DNA from: Desulfovibrio sp. Huiquan2017
GTDB taxonomy: Bacteria > Desulfobacterota > Desulfovibrionia > Desulfovibrionales > Desulfovibrionaceae
Reading direction: 5' to 3'
Assembly (NCBI RefSeq): GCF_017351175.1
Contig: NZ_JAFMPN010000004.1
Location: 124,001 to 188,000 of the forward strand
DNA length: 64,000 nt
The notes under the pieces were generated by a model. The model was not told the DNA's origin. It did no database searches and saw only the letters and a list, made by a program, of their open reading frames with translations. Shown in pieces: positions 1 to 7,434 of the stretch. Numbering within the stretch: the first letter of the stretch is position 1; each line of letters begins with the position of its first letter. Both the position numbers and the translations under genes were made by a program.

Positions 1-126
1 CTCCTCTTGCAGGACATATTCTTCAAAATCGCTGCGGATCAATTGTCGGGCAATGAAGACGACCGTCAGACAACTGACGAGGCCAATGAGCACATATCCC
101 ACCGTCAGTTTCGATTGCATGCGCAT
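1..126 (-). CDS. N-terminus of a membrane protein, probably a sensor histidine kinase (partial)
   Basis: Only the first 42 codons lie in the window; the gene runs off the left edge. The start is the ATG at 124-126 (complement), with GGGAG seven bases upstream. The peptide opens MRMQSKLTVGY, then a hydrophobic stretch (about residues 9-24) ending in a basic/acidic segment (ARQLIRSDFEEY). That is the usual shape of the first transmembrane helix and start of the sensor loop of a BaeS/PhoR-type kinase. A response regulator lies 620 bases away on the other strand, which fits a two-component pair, but no kinase motif is visible. It could also be a chemoreceptor or another single-pass sensor. Confidence 0.5.
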   Translation of the reverse strand, partial: MRMQSKLTVGYVLIGLVSCLTVVFIARQLIRSDFEEYVLQEE

Positions 127-224
127 GTCGAGGCTCCCTGATTCAACATATCGAAAACACTATTCCAGCCATGAAATCTTGTGCCCAAAAAGGCGCACGG
201 AGTCAATGATTACCGGCGCTCACA

Positions 225-250
225 CAAAAAAGGCCCGGCGAACCGGGCCC
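225..250 (-). terminator. Rho-independent terminator downstream of the 71-aa gene
   Basis: GGCCCGG / CCGGGCC stem (232-249) with a CGAA loop, followed on the minus strand by a run of seven T (225-231). It lies 25 bases past the stop of the small minus-strand gene. Confidence 0.85.
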
Positions 251-274
251 TTCGAAACGCGCTTTCGACGGCGG

Positions 275-490
275 TCAACAATCATGAAAATCCTTGTTGA
301 TGTAGAAACAGAGGTCAAAGAGGTTCTGGACCATCTCATCCACCATGGCCCCGCGATCGGCACCGGGCGCTTCCACGCTCACGGTCTTATTGACGATCTT
401 GGAAAAGAGCATGCCTATGAGCTGGTCGTCGTAGAGTGTCCAGTACTTACTGCCCGAGGGGAACTTCTTGTCGAATCCGTGATAATACAT
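275..490 (-). CDS. Small hypothetical protein, 71 aa
   Basis: I do not recognise this family. I start it at the ATG at 488-490 (complement, MYYHGFDKKF...), which has GGAG eight bases upstream; the longer reading frame to 589 lacks a comparable site. The product is soluble-looking, rich in aromatic and basic residues near the N-terminus, with a helical second half and a C-terminal FYINKDFHDC. A well-formed terminator follows immediately, and no signal peptide or membrane segment is seen. The ribosome binding site plus terminator argue that it is a real monocistronic gene. Function unknown. Confidence 0.6.
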   Translation of the reverse strand: MYYHGFDKKFPSGSKYWTLYDDQLIGMLFSKIVNKTVSVEAPGADRGAMVDEMVQNLFDLCFYINKDFHDC

Positions 491-684
491 GCGGCGCGCT
501 CCGATGGTCCTTGATTGGTTTTTCCCGTTGCCTAACTTATCGGCCGGGCCCGTCTTCCGCTTTATGCCTTCAAGCAATATTGTTCCCACATAAATTCAAA
601 CGCTTATGCCCCGCATTCGGAATGCGCGCCCCCTACCTCCGAACGATGCCACGAGAAGGCCAAGTTGCGAAATTGTTGCCCATA

Positions 685-703
685 TGTAACACTTATTGTT
701 ACA
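685..703. promoter_or_regulatory. Perfect inverted repeat, candidate operator of the response regulator gene
   Basis: TGTAACA-N5-TGTTACA, seven-base arms, 44 bases upstream of the regulator start codon. It sits where a promoter would be expected. An autoregulatory site is inference. Confidence 0.5.
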
Positions 704-746
704 GACATGGGGTATAGCAGTCCCATCACACCGAAAGGAGTCAACA

Positions 747-1433
747 GTGTCAGCCCAGAAAATCCTGGTGGTCGAAGACCACAGAGACACGCGTGAACTG
801 CTGAAATACAACCTCACTACCGCCGGGTTCGACGTGGCCGCCGCCGAGGACGGCCAGCTCGGCCTGAGCCTGGCCCATGCCTTCAAGCCCGACATCATCC
901 TGCTCGACCTGATGATGCCGGGAACCGACGGCCTGGAAGTCTGCCGCCAACTCAAGGGCGATCCGGCCACGGCCCGCATCCCGGTGATCATGCTCACGGC
1001 CAAGGGCGAGGAAGTGGACAAGATCGTCGGCCTGGAGCTCGGCGCCGACGATTACGTGGTCAAACCCTTTTCCCCGCGCGAACTGGCCCTGCGCATCAAG
1101 GCGATCCTGCGTCGCTACGGCGCGCCCGAGCCCAACGCCCCCAAATTGTGGGAACGCGAGGGGCTGCGCATCGACTTCGAGGCGCATCAGATCACCATCG
1201 ACGGGGAGGAGACCGCCCTTACGGCCACCGAGTTCAAACTTCTGACCGTGCTTGTGTCCGGGGCGGGCAAGGTCCAGACCCGCGACAACCTCCTGGACAC
1301 GGTCTGGGACACCCATTTCGAAGGATATTCCCGCACCGTGGATACCCATGTCCGGCGGCTGCGTCAGAAGCTGGGGCCCTATGCGTCCTGGATTGAGACC
1401 ATCCGTGGGGTGGGGTATCGGTTCAAGGCCTGA
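747..1433 (+). CDS. OmpR/PhoB-family response regulator
   Basis: A 228-aa two-component transcription factor. The receiver domain (about residues 4-120) has the acidic pair E10/D11, the phosphoacceptor D54 in LLDLMMPG, the conserved Thr in MLTAKG and the Lys in VVKPFSP. The C-terminal winged helix (about 130-228) has the typical LTATEFKLL and VDTHVRRLRQKL segments and ends GVGYRFKA. I use the GTG at 747 because AAGGAG sits six bases before it and the domain starts there; the frame is open 17 codons further upstream without a binding site. It is monocistronic with a strong terminator. The partner may be the truncated sensor at the left edge. The target regulon cannot be read from the sequence; PhoB-like phosphate control is only one option. 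Confidence 0.93.
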   Translation: MSAQKILVVEDHRDTRELLKYNLTTAGFDVAAAEDGQLGLSLAHAFKPDIILLDLMMPGTDGLEVCRQLKGDPATARIPVIMLTAKGEEVDKIVGLELGADDYVVKPFSPRELALRIKAILRRYGAPEPNAPKLWEREGLRIDFEAHQITIDGEETALTATEFKLLTVLVSGAGKVQTRDNLLDTVWDTHFEGYSRTVDTHVRRLRQKLGPYASWIETIRGVGYRFKA

Positions 1434-1458
1434 TCCGGCCTACATTGGCAAGTAACGG

Positions 1459-1497
1459 CCCCGGCAAGCAGCGAAGGTTGCTTGCCGGGGTCTTTGG
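1459..1497 (+). terminator. Terminator after the response regulator gene
   Basis: Twelve-base stem CCCCGGCAAGCA / TGCTTGCCGGGG (1459-1470, 1479-1490) followed by TCTTTGGTTT. Confidence 0.85.
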
Positions 1498-1602
1498 TTT
1501 GGTCCGCCCAACTTGAATTTTGGACAGTCGCCGAGGGGGCGGGCCCCGTGCGATGGAGAGGGAGAGAGCCAGTGAGGCGGCTGAAGCCGCACCAGCCTTT
1601 GG

Positions 1603-1728
1603 AGAGCCGCCGTGCGGGGCTTTGCCCCGCACTTGCTCCATGCCCTCCCGGCGGGGTCCTTTTTTTGCCGGCCCAAAAAAAGGACGAAAAAAAGGGCCCT
1701 GGAGGGGGCGCGGCCGCCCGGGGGATCG
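1603..1728 (+). repeat. Dispersed intergenic repeat, copy A
   Basis: This 126-base block aligns over its whole length with 43685-43806 (copy B). Shared words include GAGCCGCC, GGGCTTTGCCCCGC, TGCTCCATGCCCT and GGCCGCCCGGGGGATCG. It contains two hairpins: GCGGGGC-TTT-GCCCCGC, and a long T-rich/A-rich stem-loop (GTCCTTTTTTT / AAAAAAAGGAC). No coding potential is supported. Short inverted fragments resembling the neighbouring tandem units lie at about 1880-2060 (for example GAAGAGGGGTGGGG). The rest of 1500-2100 shows no gene. Confidence 0.75.
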
Positions 1729-2106
1729 GGCGCAAGAATCCGATCCGCTTGGGGCGGCTCCCTCTGCCTAAAGATATAGCGAGACTCTCGGGTCGAAACG
1801 CTTCCTTTTACCTCGGTCCGACTCCCGCCGGAACAGGAGCCGCCGCCCCTTCGCGGTCGGCTTCTAACGCCCGATCCAGGGCTCGTTCGGCGTGGTGAAG
1901 AGGGGTGGGGGGACGCGGGGGAAGTTGCCATGACCGGGAGACCGATGAGAGCCGCTGTCGGGTGCTGGGCACCCGAGGCGCTCCAGGAGGAGGAGCCGGG
2001 GGGGGCGGGTGGAGCTTTTGTTGGGCGGGACGCGGTTATTTTTTGTAAGAGGAGTACGCAGCACCATTTTTACTGGCGATTTTTCGCTTCCGGCCATTCC
2101 CGTATT

Positions 2107-2222
2107 GCGGAGGCGCGGCCCAACCTTTCGCCAACAAAACGATTTTTTCTAGTTTTGGAAACGCGGACAAGTCCCCGCGCCCCACCTCTTCAAAACAGGG
2201 TTAACTACACCCACTCAATCCC
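2107..2222 (+). repeat. Partial diverged copy of the 362-bp tandem repeat
   Basis: Matches the last third of the units that follow: GGCGCGGCCCAACC near its start and CGCGCCCCACCTCTTCAAAAC...GGGTTAAC near its end. It is more diverged than the three full units. Confidence 0.75.
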
Positions 2223-3309
2223 CTTACGCAGAGCAACAATCGGAAGCGAACCCTAGAGCCCGTGTCCGGCGAGCTGAAGCGCAGCTTTAATCGAGTCTGC
2301 GCAGCAGACATCTATCAAACCAGCGGAAGCCGCCTACGGGCTCTTGGGGCCGCTTCCGCGCGGCAGCACCGCAGCGCAGTTTTTGCTTCCTTTTTTCTGC
2401 GCCAGCAAAAAAGGAAGTCGCCGGAAAGGCGAAACAACAATGTAGGGAGGACAACCCAAAGCCCCGACGCGGAAGCGCGGCCCAACCGCCCGCCAACAAA
2501 CCTAATTTCTCCTGGCCCGGGAGGCGCGGACAAGTTTCCGCGCCCCACCTCTTCAAAACTGGGTTAACTGCACCCGCCCAAGTCCCTTACGCAGAACACC
2601 AATCGGAAGCGAACCCTAGAGCCCGTGTCCGGCGAGCTGAAGCGCAGCTGTGATCGAGTCTGCGCAGCAGACATCTATCCCACCAGCGGAAGCCGCCTAC
2701 GGGCTCTTGGGGCCGCTTCCGCGCGGCAGCACCGCAGCGCAGTTTGTGCTTCCTTTTTTCTGCGCCAGCAAAAAAGGAAGTCGCCGGAAAGGCGAAACCA
2801 CAATGTAAAGCGGACAACCCGAAGCCCCGACGCGGAAGCGCGGCCCAACCTTCCGTCAGCAAACCAATTCCCACCACCGCATGGGCACGGACAAAACCTC
2901 GGCGCCCCACCTCTTCAAAACTGGGTTAACCGCGCCCGCCCAATTCCCTTACGCAGAACACCAATCGGAAGCGAACCCTAGAGCCCGTGTCCGGCGAGCT
3001 GAAGCGCAGCTTTGATCGAGTCTGCGCAGCAGACATCTATCAAACCAGCGAAAGCCGCCTACGGGCTCTTGGGTCCGCTTCCGGGCGGCAGCACCGCAGC
3101 GCAGTTTTTGCTTCCTTTTTTCTGCGCCAGCAAAAAAGGAAGTCGCCGGAAAGGCGAAACAACAATGTAAAGCGGACAACCCGAAGCCCCGACGCGGAAG
3201 CGCGGCCCAACCTTCCGTCAGCAAACCAATTCCCACCACCGCATGGGCACGGACAAAACCTCGGCGCCCCACCTCTTCAAAACTGGGTTAACCGCGCCCG
3301 CCCAATTCC
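2223..3309 (+). repeat. Array of three tandem 362-363 bp repeats upstream of flagellin
   Basis: Units begin CTTACGCAG at 2223, 2586 and 2948, giving lengths of 363, 362 and 362; the array stops at about 3309. The second and third copies are nearly identical; the first is slightly more diverged in its final third. Each unit carries at least three stem-loops: GTCTGC-GCA-GCAGAC, CTTCCTTTTTT-N10-AAAAAAGGAAG and TCGCC-GGAAA-GGCGA. Open frames exist on both strands, but unit length is not always a multiple of three and the copies differ by amino-acid-changing substitutions, so I treat the array as non-coding. The A/T-arm hairpin and the word GACGCGGARGCGCGG link it to the dispersed repeats at 1603 and 43685. 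Confidence 0.9.
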
Positions 3310-3441
3310 CCACCCACTCGGCAAATATTGACAAAGCATTGACGGCCAGACGGTTACGCCCGTTTCAACAGGCGGAAAAAATAGCCTTTCTAGACTTTAT
3401 TTAAACAAATATTCACTTGATATTATTTAATAAAGTTAACC

Positions 3442-3457
3442 TGGCATACATAATGCT
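3442..3457 (+). promoter_or_regulatory. Sigma54-like promoter of the flagellin gene
   Basis: TGGCATACATAATGCT matches the -24/-12 consensus TGGCAC-N5-TTGCW with correct GG-to-GC spacing; it deviates at two positions (T for C, A for T). The predicted start would lie about 35 bases before the flagellin ATG. A TAAAGTT at 3431 resembles a sigma28 -35 element, but no matching GCCGATAA follows at 11 bases. Confidence 0.6.
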
Positions 3458-3502
3458 TAATCGTGGCAAAATGGATTTGAGAATTGAACAAGGAGGGTTC
3501 TG

Positions 3503-4441
3503 ATGTCTTTAGTCATTAACCACAACCTCATGGCGATGAACGCCCAAAGGAACTTGTCCGAGCATTATGGACGGCTCGGCGTTTCCACCCGGCGTTTGTC
3601 ATCCGGCCTGCGCGTCGGCACTGCCGCGGACGATGCGGCCGGATTGGCGATCCGCGAACTCATGCGTTCGGAAATCAGTTCCCTGCACCAGGGCATCCGC
3701 AACGCGTCCGACGCGATTTCGCTGATCCAGACCGCCGACGGCGCGTTGCAGGTGGTCGATGAAAAATTGATCCGCCTCAAGGAATTGGCCATGCAGGCGT
3801 CCACCGGCACCTACAACTCCGACCAGCGGATGATCATCGATTCCGAATATCAGGCAATGTGCTCGGAGATCACCCGTATCGCCAACGCGACGGACTTCAA
3901 CGGAATTTACCTGCTCAACGGCAATCTCTCCGGCAGGCCCGGCGGGTCTCCAATCGGCGACCACGACGGCACGGGACTGCAGCCCACCGGCCCGCTGAAG
4001 ATCCACTTCGGCACCGGCAACGACTCGTCCGAGGACTACTATTACGTGGCCATCCAGGGCTCCACCGCGTCCTCTTTCGGCCTTGGGCACTCCGCCGCCC
4101 TGAAGAACGGCGACACCTGGGAAGCCCAAAACGCGGGCAAGTCCATCTCCACCCAGGGGCTGGCCCAGGCCGCCATGGATGCGATCAACAAGGCGATCAT
4201 CTCCAAGGACAAGATCCGCGCCAACCTCGGTTCCATGCAGAACCGACTGGAAAACACCATCACCAACCTGGAAATCCAGGCCGAGAACCTGCAAGCGGCC
4301 GAATCCCGCATTTCCGACGTCGATGTGGCCCAGGAAATGACCGAATTCGTGCGCAACCAGATTCTCACTCAGTCCGCCGTCGCCATGCTGGCCCAGGCCA
4401 ACTCCCTGCCCAGAATGGCCATGCAGCTCATCGGCGGCTAG
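3503..4441 (+). CDS. Flagellin
   Basis: A 312-aa filament subunit. The N-terminal D0/D1 helices (residues 1-140) are classical: MSLVINHNLMAMNAQRNL, LSSGLRVGTAADDAAGLAI, LQVVDEKLIRLKELAMQAS and ATDFNGIYLLNG. The C-terminal D1/D0 part (about 220-312) has the ISDVDVAQEMTEFVRNQIL segment and ends NSLPRMAMQLIGG. The central region of about 80 residues is short, so the exposed domain is small. AAGGAGG lies six bases before the ATG. It is monocistronic, with a sigma54-like promoter and a GC-rich hairpin downstream. The stator, switch and export genes are 20 kb away. Whether this is the major filament protein or one of several paralogues cannot be told from this window. Confidence 0.96.
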   Translation: MSLVINHNLMAMNAQRNLSEHYGRLGVSTRRLSSGLRVGTAADDAAGLAIRELMRSEISSLHQGIRNASDAISLIQTADGALQVVDEKLIRLKELAMQASTGTYNSDQRMIIDSEYQAMCSEITRIANATDFNGIYLLNGNLSGRPGGSPIGDHDGTGLQPTGPLKIHFGTGNDSSEDYYYVAIQGSTASSFGLGHSAALKNGDTWEAQNAGKSISTQGLAQAAMDAINKAIISKDKIRANLGSMQNRLENTITNLEIQAENLQAAESRISDVDVAQEMTEFVRNQILTQSAVAMLAQANSLPRMAMQLIGG

Positions 4442-4464
4442 CCGAGCGCACGCGACTGAAGACC

Positions 4465-4512
4465 ATCGGAAACCGGCCCTGCGGGTTCGTCCCGCAGGGC
4501 ATGGTCTCCGAT
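4465..4512 (+). terminator. Hairpin downstream of flagellin
   Basis: Inner stem GCCCTGCGGG / CCCGCAGGGC with an outer ATCGGA / TCCGAT extension. The following T run is weak (GATTTCT). It lies between convergent genes. Confidence 0.6.
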
Positions 4513-4539
4513 GATTTCTACCTGTGATGTCGGGGGAGT

Positions 4540-5223
4540 CTATTCTTCTTCGAGGAAATCCAGGCCGATACGCGCGGCCTCCTGCTCGGCCCGCTTCACG
4601 CTGGTGCCGATGCCGCGAAACCTTTCGCCGCGCGGCAGGGTGACGTCCACCTCGAACAATTTTTCGTGCTCCGGGCCGCTGGTTCCGGCCAGCACGTACA
4701 CCGGCCGGTCGCGGAACAGCTCCTGGGCCACTTCCTGCAAGCGGCTCTTGTAGTCTTTGGTCTCGGGCAGCATGGCCCGAGCGGGCCACTGATCCTCGAA
4801 GATGTCCAGAATGGTTCGCCGGGCGGCTTCAAACCCGCCGTCCAGGAAAACCGCGCCGAGCAGGGCTTCGAAGGCATCGGCCAACAGCGCATCGCGATCC
4901 CGGCCGCCCTGAAGTTCCTCGCCCCGGCCCAGGCGGATAAACCGATCCAGATCCAGTTCCCGGGCAATGGCCGCCAGGGACTGCTCCTTGACCAGTTGCG
5001 AGCGAATGCGCGTGAGCTGGCCCTCGTGGGCCGACGGGTACCGCCGGAATCCCTCTTCGGAGATGCACAATTCCAGCACGGCATCGCCCAAAAACTCCAG
5101 CCGTTCGTTATCCTCGAAGCCGTCCTGCTCGTTTGCGAACGAAGAGTGGGTCAGAGCCGTCTCCAGGACCTTGACTTGGGCAAACCTATGGTGGATACAA
5201 TCCTGTAGTGCAGCGGTATCCAT
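4540..5223 (-). CDS. rnc: Ribonuclease III
   Basis: A 227-aa endoribonuclease that cuts double-stranded RNA (rRNA precursors, structured mRNAs). The RNase III domain (about 5-150) carries the signature [14 protein letters not shown], and the second metal-binding acidic residues lie in [13 protein letters not shown]. The double-stranded RNA-binding domain (about 155-224) ends [17 protein letters not shown]. The start has AAGGGGG just upstream. The gene is convergent with flagellin and divergent from the CoA ligase, whose likely start is only 15 bases away, so both promoters must lie inside or against the neighbouring coding sequence. Confidence 0.97.
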   Translation of the reverse strand: MDTAALQDCIHHRFAQVKVLETALTHSSFANEQDGFEDNERLEFLGDAVLELCISEEGFRRYPSAHEGQLTRIRSQLVKEQSLAAIARELDLDRFIRLGRGEELQGGRDRDALLADAFEALLGAVFLDGGFEAARRTILDIFEDQWPARAMLPETKDYKSRLQEVAQELFRDRPVYVLAGTSGPEHEKLFEVDVTLPRGERFRGIGTSVKRAEQEAARIGLDFLEEE

Positions 5224-5238
5224 TCAACCCCCTTGTTT

Positions 5239-7347
5239 ATGCAGCCAGACGCCCAACTTTGTGAACTTTTCAACCCCGAATCCATCGCCGTGGTCGGCGC
5301 TTCCCGGAGCCCTCTCAAGCTCGGGCATCTTATCCTGTCGAATTTAATCTCGGCAGGGTACAGGGGGACAATCTTTCCCGTCAATCCCGCAGGCGGAGAA
5401 ATTCTCGGCCTGCCCGCCTACCCGTCCACGGCCGATCTGCCCCGCCCGCCGGACCTCGGCATCATCGTCCTGCCGCGCGAAAAGGTCCTTCAGGCCATGC
5501 GTGACCTGGCCGACGCCCATGTGGACGCCATCTGCGTCATCTCCGCAGGGTTCCGCGAAACAGGGCGCGACGGCTTCGAACTCGAAATGAAGATGGCCGA
5601 CCTGGCCCGCCGCCGGGACATCACCCTGCTCGGCCCCAACACGCTCGGGCTCTTCAACACGACCATCAACCTGAACGCATCCATCGCCCAGACCATGCCC
5701 GCCAAGGGCTCCATATCCTTCTTCTCCCAAAGCGGGGCGCTGTGCTCGGCCATCCTGGACTGGGCCGAGGGCGAGTCCATCGGCTTCTCCAAGTTTATCT
5801 CGCTGGGCAACAAGGCGGGCGTATCCGAAGCCGACGTGCTCGAAGCCCTGGGCGATGATCCGGACACCAAGGTCATCATAGGCTACCTGGAGTCCGTGGA
5901 CGACGGCCGCAAATTTCTGGCCCGCGCCCGGGCCGTGACCGAGAAGAAACCGGTCATAATGATCAAGGCGGGGACCACCGCCGCGGGCGCGCGGGCCACG
6001 TCCAGCCACACCGGCTCCCTGGCCGGGAGCGTGGAGGCGGGCCTGGCCGCGTTCAAGCAGGCGGGTATCATCCGGGTGGAGAACCTGGAAACCCTGTTCG
6101 ACCTGGCGCGCGCCTTTTCCGAACAGCCCCTGCCCCGGGGCCCGAACCTGGCCGTGGTGACCAACTCCGGCGGGCCCGGCATCCTGGCCGCCGACGCCTG
6201 CGAGGCCGCCGGGCTCAACTTGGCCCGGCCCTCCCAGACCGCCCTGGACCGGCTGACCGAGGTCCTGCCGCCCTTCGCGGCCATCTACAATCCCATCGAC
6301 ATCATCGGGGACGCCAAAGCCGAACGCTATCGGGCCACCTTGCAGGCCGTGGCCGAGGACGAGGTCACCCACGCCATCCTGGTCCTGCTCACGCCCACGG
6401 CCTCGGCGGAAATCACCGAGACCGCCCAGGTCATCATCGACATGGCCAAGACGTGCGACAAGCCGATTTTCGCCTCGTTCATGGGGTTCGACCGCATAGC
6501 TCCGGGCCGCGACATGCTCCTCGACGCGGGCATTCCCTGCTACGCCTATCCCGAACCGGCGGTCACGGCCATCTCGGCCATGCTCGCCCATTACCGCTGG
6601 AAGAACCGCCCCTTCCCCGTGGAGGTCTGCTTCCGCCGCGACAAGGGACGGGCCGAGCGGACCATCGAAGCCGCCCTTGCGGCGGGCGTGACCGAGCTGC
6701 CCTTCAACGACGCCATGGACATCGCCGCGGCCTACGAACTGCCCGTGCCCGAAACCCGGCTGGTGCGCACCTCGGATCAGGCCGTGCGCGCGGCCAAGAA
6801 AATGGGCTACCCCGTGGCGCTAAAAATCGAATCGCCCCACCTGACCAGCCGAAGCGAAGTGGACGGCGTGGCCCTGGATCTGCACACCCCGCGCGAGGTG
6901 CGCGACGCCTGGCTGGACATCACCGCCCGCGCCCAGCGCAAGCGCCCGGACGTGTATCTGGCGGGCTGCCTGGTCCAGACCATGGGGCCGGTCAGGGCCC
7001 GCGAGGTGATCATCCGCTTCACTCAGGACCCGCAGTTCGGTCCGCTCATCTCCTTCTGCCTGGCCGGGCCGTCCGCCGAAGTGCTCGGCGACGTCAGCTA
7101 CCGGCTGGCCCCGCTGGCCCTGCACGACGTCCAGGACATTGTCCGCGAAATCAAATCGTTCCCCCTGCTGCGCGGGGTGCGCGGCGAAGAGCCCGCAAAC
7201 CTTGCGGCCATCGAGGACATTCTGCTGTCCATGTCGCAGATGGCCACGGACTTCCCCGAAATCCGCGAGGCCGAGCTGAACCCCATCCTGGTGGACGCGG
7301 AAGGGGCCTTCGTGGCCGATCTGCGCGTGACCGTGGGGCCCATATGA
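5239..7347 (+). CDS. ADP-forming acyl/acetyl-CoA synthetase, fused alpha-beta
   Basis: A 702-aa enzyme of the nucleoside-diphosphate-forming acyl-CoA synthetase family. It interconverts acetyl-CoA (or another acyl-CoA) + ADP + Pi with the free acid + ATP. Order: CoA-binding Rossmann domain (about 5-130, starting LFNPESIAVVGASR), two succinyl-CoA-ligase-like domains (about 145-450) with the phosphohistidine at about His257 in TSSHTGSLAGS, then an ATP-grasp domain (about 475-700). I prefer the ATG at 5239; a TTG at 5233 is in frame, and neither has a clear ribosome binding site. It makes ATP during fermentative acetate formation in many anaerobes. The BioD/DRTGG gene downstream suggests regulation or a partner. 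Confidence 0.93.
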   Translation: MQPDAQLCELFNPESIAVVGASRSPLKLGHLILSNLISAGYRGTIFPVNPAGGEILGLPAYPSTADLPRPPDLGIIVLPREKVLQAMRDLADAHVDAICVISAGFRETGRDGFELEMKMADLARRRDITLLGPNTLGLFNTTINLNASIAQTMPAKGSISFFSQSGALCSAILDWAEGESIGFSKFISLGNKAGVSEADVLEALGDDPDTKVIIGYLESVDDGRKFLARARAVTEKKPVIMIKAGTTAAGARATSSHTGSLAGSVEAGLAAFKQAGIIRVENLETLFDLARAFSEQPLPRGPNLAVVTNSGGPGILAADACEAAGLNLARPSQTALDRLTEVLPPFAAIYNPIDIIGDAKAERYRATLQAVAEDEVTHAILVLLTPTASAEITETAQVIIDMAKTCDKPIFASFMGFDRIAPGRDMLLDAGIPCYAYPEPAVTAISAMLAHYRWKNRPFPVEVCFRRDKGRAERTIEAALAAGVTELPFNDAMDIAAAYELPVPETRLVRTSDQAVRAAKKMGYPVALKIESPHLTSRSEVDGVALDLHTPREVRDAWLDITARAQRKRPDVYLAGCLVQTMGPVRAREVIIRFTQDPQFGPLISFCLAGPSAEVLGDVSYRLAPLALHDVQDIVREIKSFPLLRGVRGEEPANLAAIEDILLSMSQMATDFPEIREAELNPILVDAEGAFVADLRVTVGPI

Positions 7348-7350
7348 CGC

Positions 7351-7378
7351 TTGGACATTTTTGACGGTCTCATATACT
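7351..7378 (+). promoter_or_regulatory. Candidate sigma70 promoter for the BioD/DRTGG gene
   Basis: TTGGAC-N16-TATACT between the two genes. The -10 is good, the -35 weak. A GGGGCG / CGCCCC hairpin followed by TTTC (7389-7413) lies between it and the next gene, so the pair may be separately transcribed or attenuated. Confidence 0.4.
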
Positions 7379-7434
7379 AACAAAAGACGGGGCGTTGCGG
7401 TTCCCGCCCCTTTCACTTCAGGAGGACAATAGGC

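Noticed and set aside
2262-3331. Open frames of 77-118 aa on both strands inside the 362-bp repeats
   Set aside because: Each copy offers frames on both strands. Substitutions between copies are not synonymous-biased, a unit length of 362 breaks frame, and there are no ribosome sites. The frames are by-products of GC-rich repeat sequence.
3431-3457. Sigma28 promoter for flagellin
   Set aside because: TAAAGTT is present but no GCCGATAA-like -10 follows at 11 bases; the sigma54 reading fits better.
3599-4789. 396-aa minus-strand frame opposite flagellin
   Set aside because: Shadow of high-GC codon bias; it overlaps flagellin and rnc and has no motif or ribosome site. The same applies to the many long antisense frames opposite the ADP-forming synthetase, the MATE, Lon-like, cysS and topA genes.
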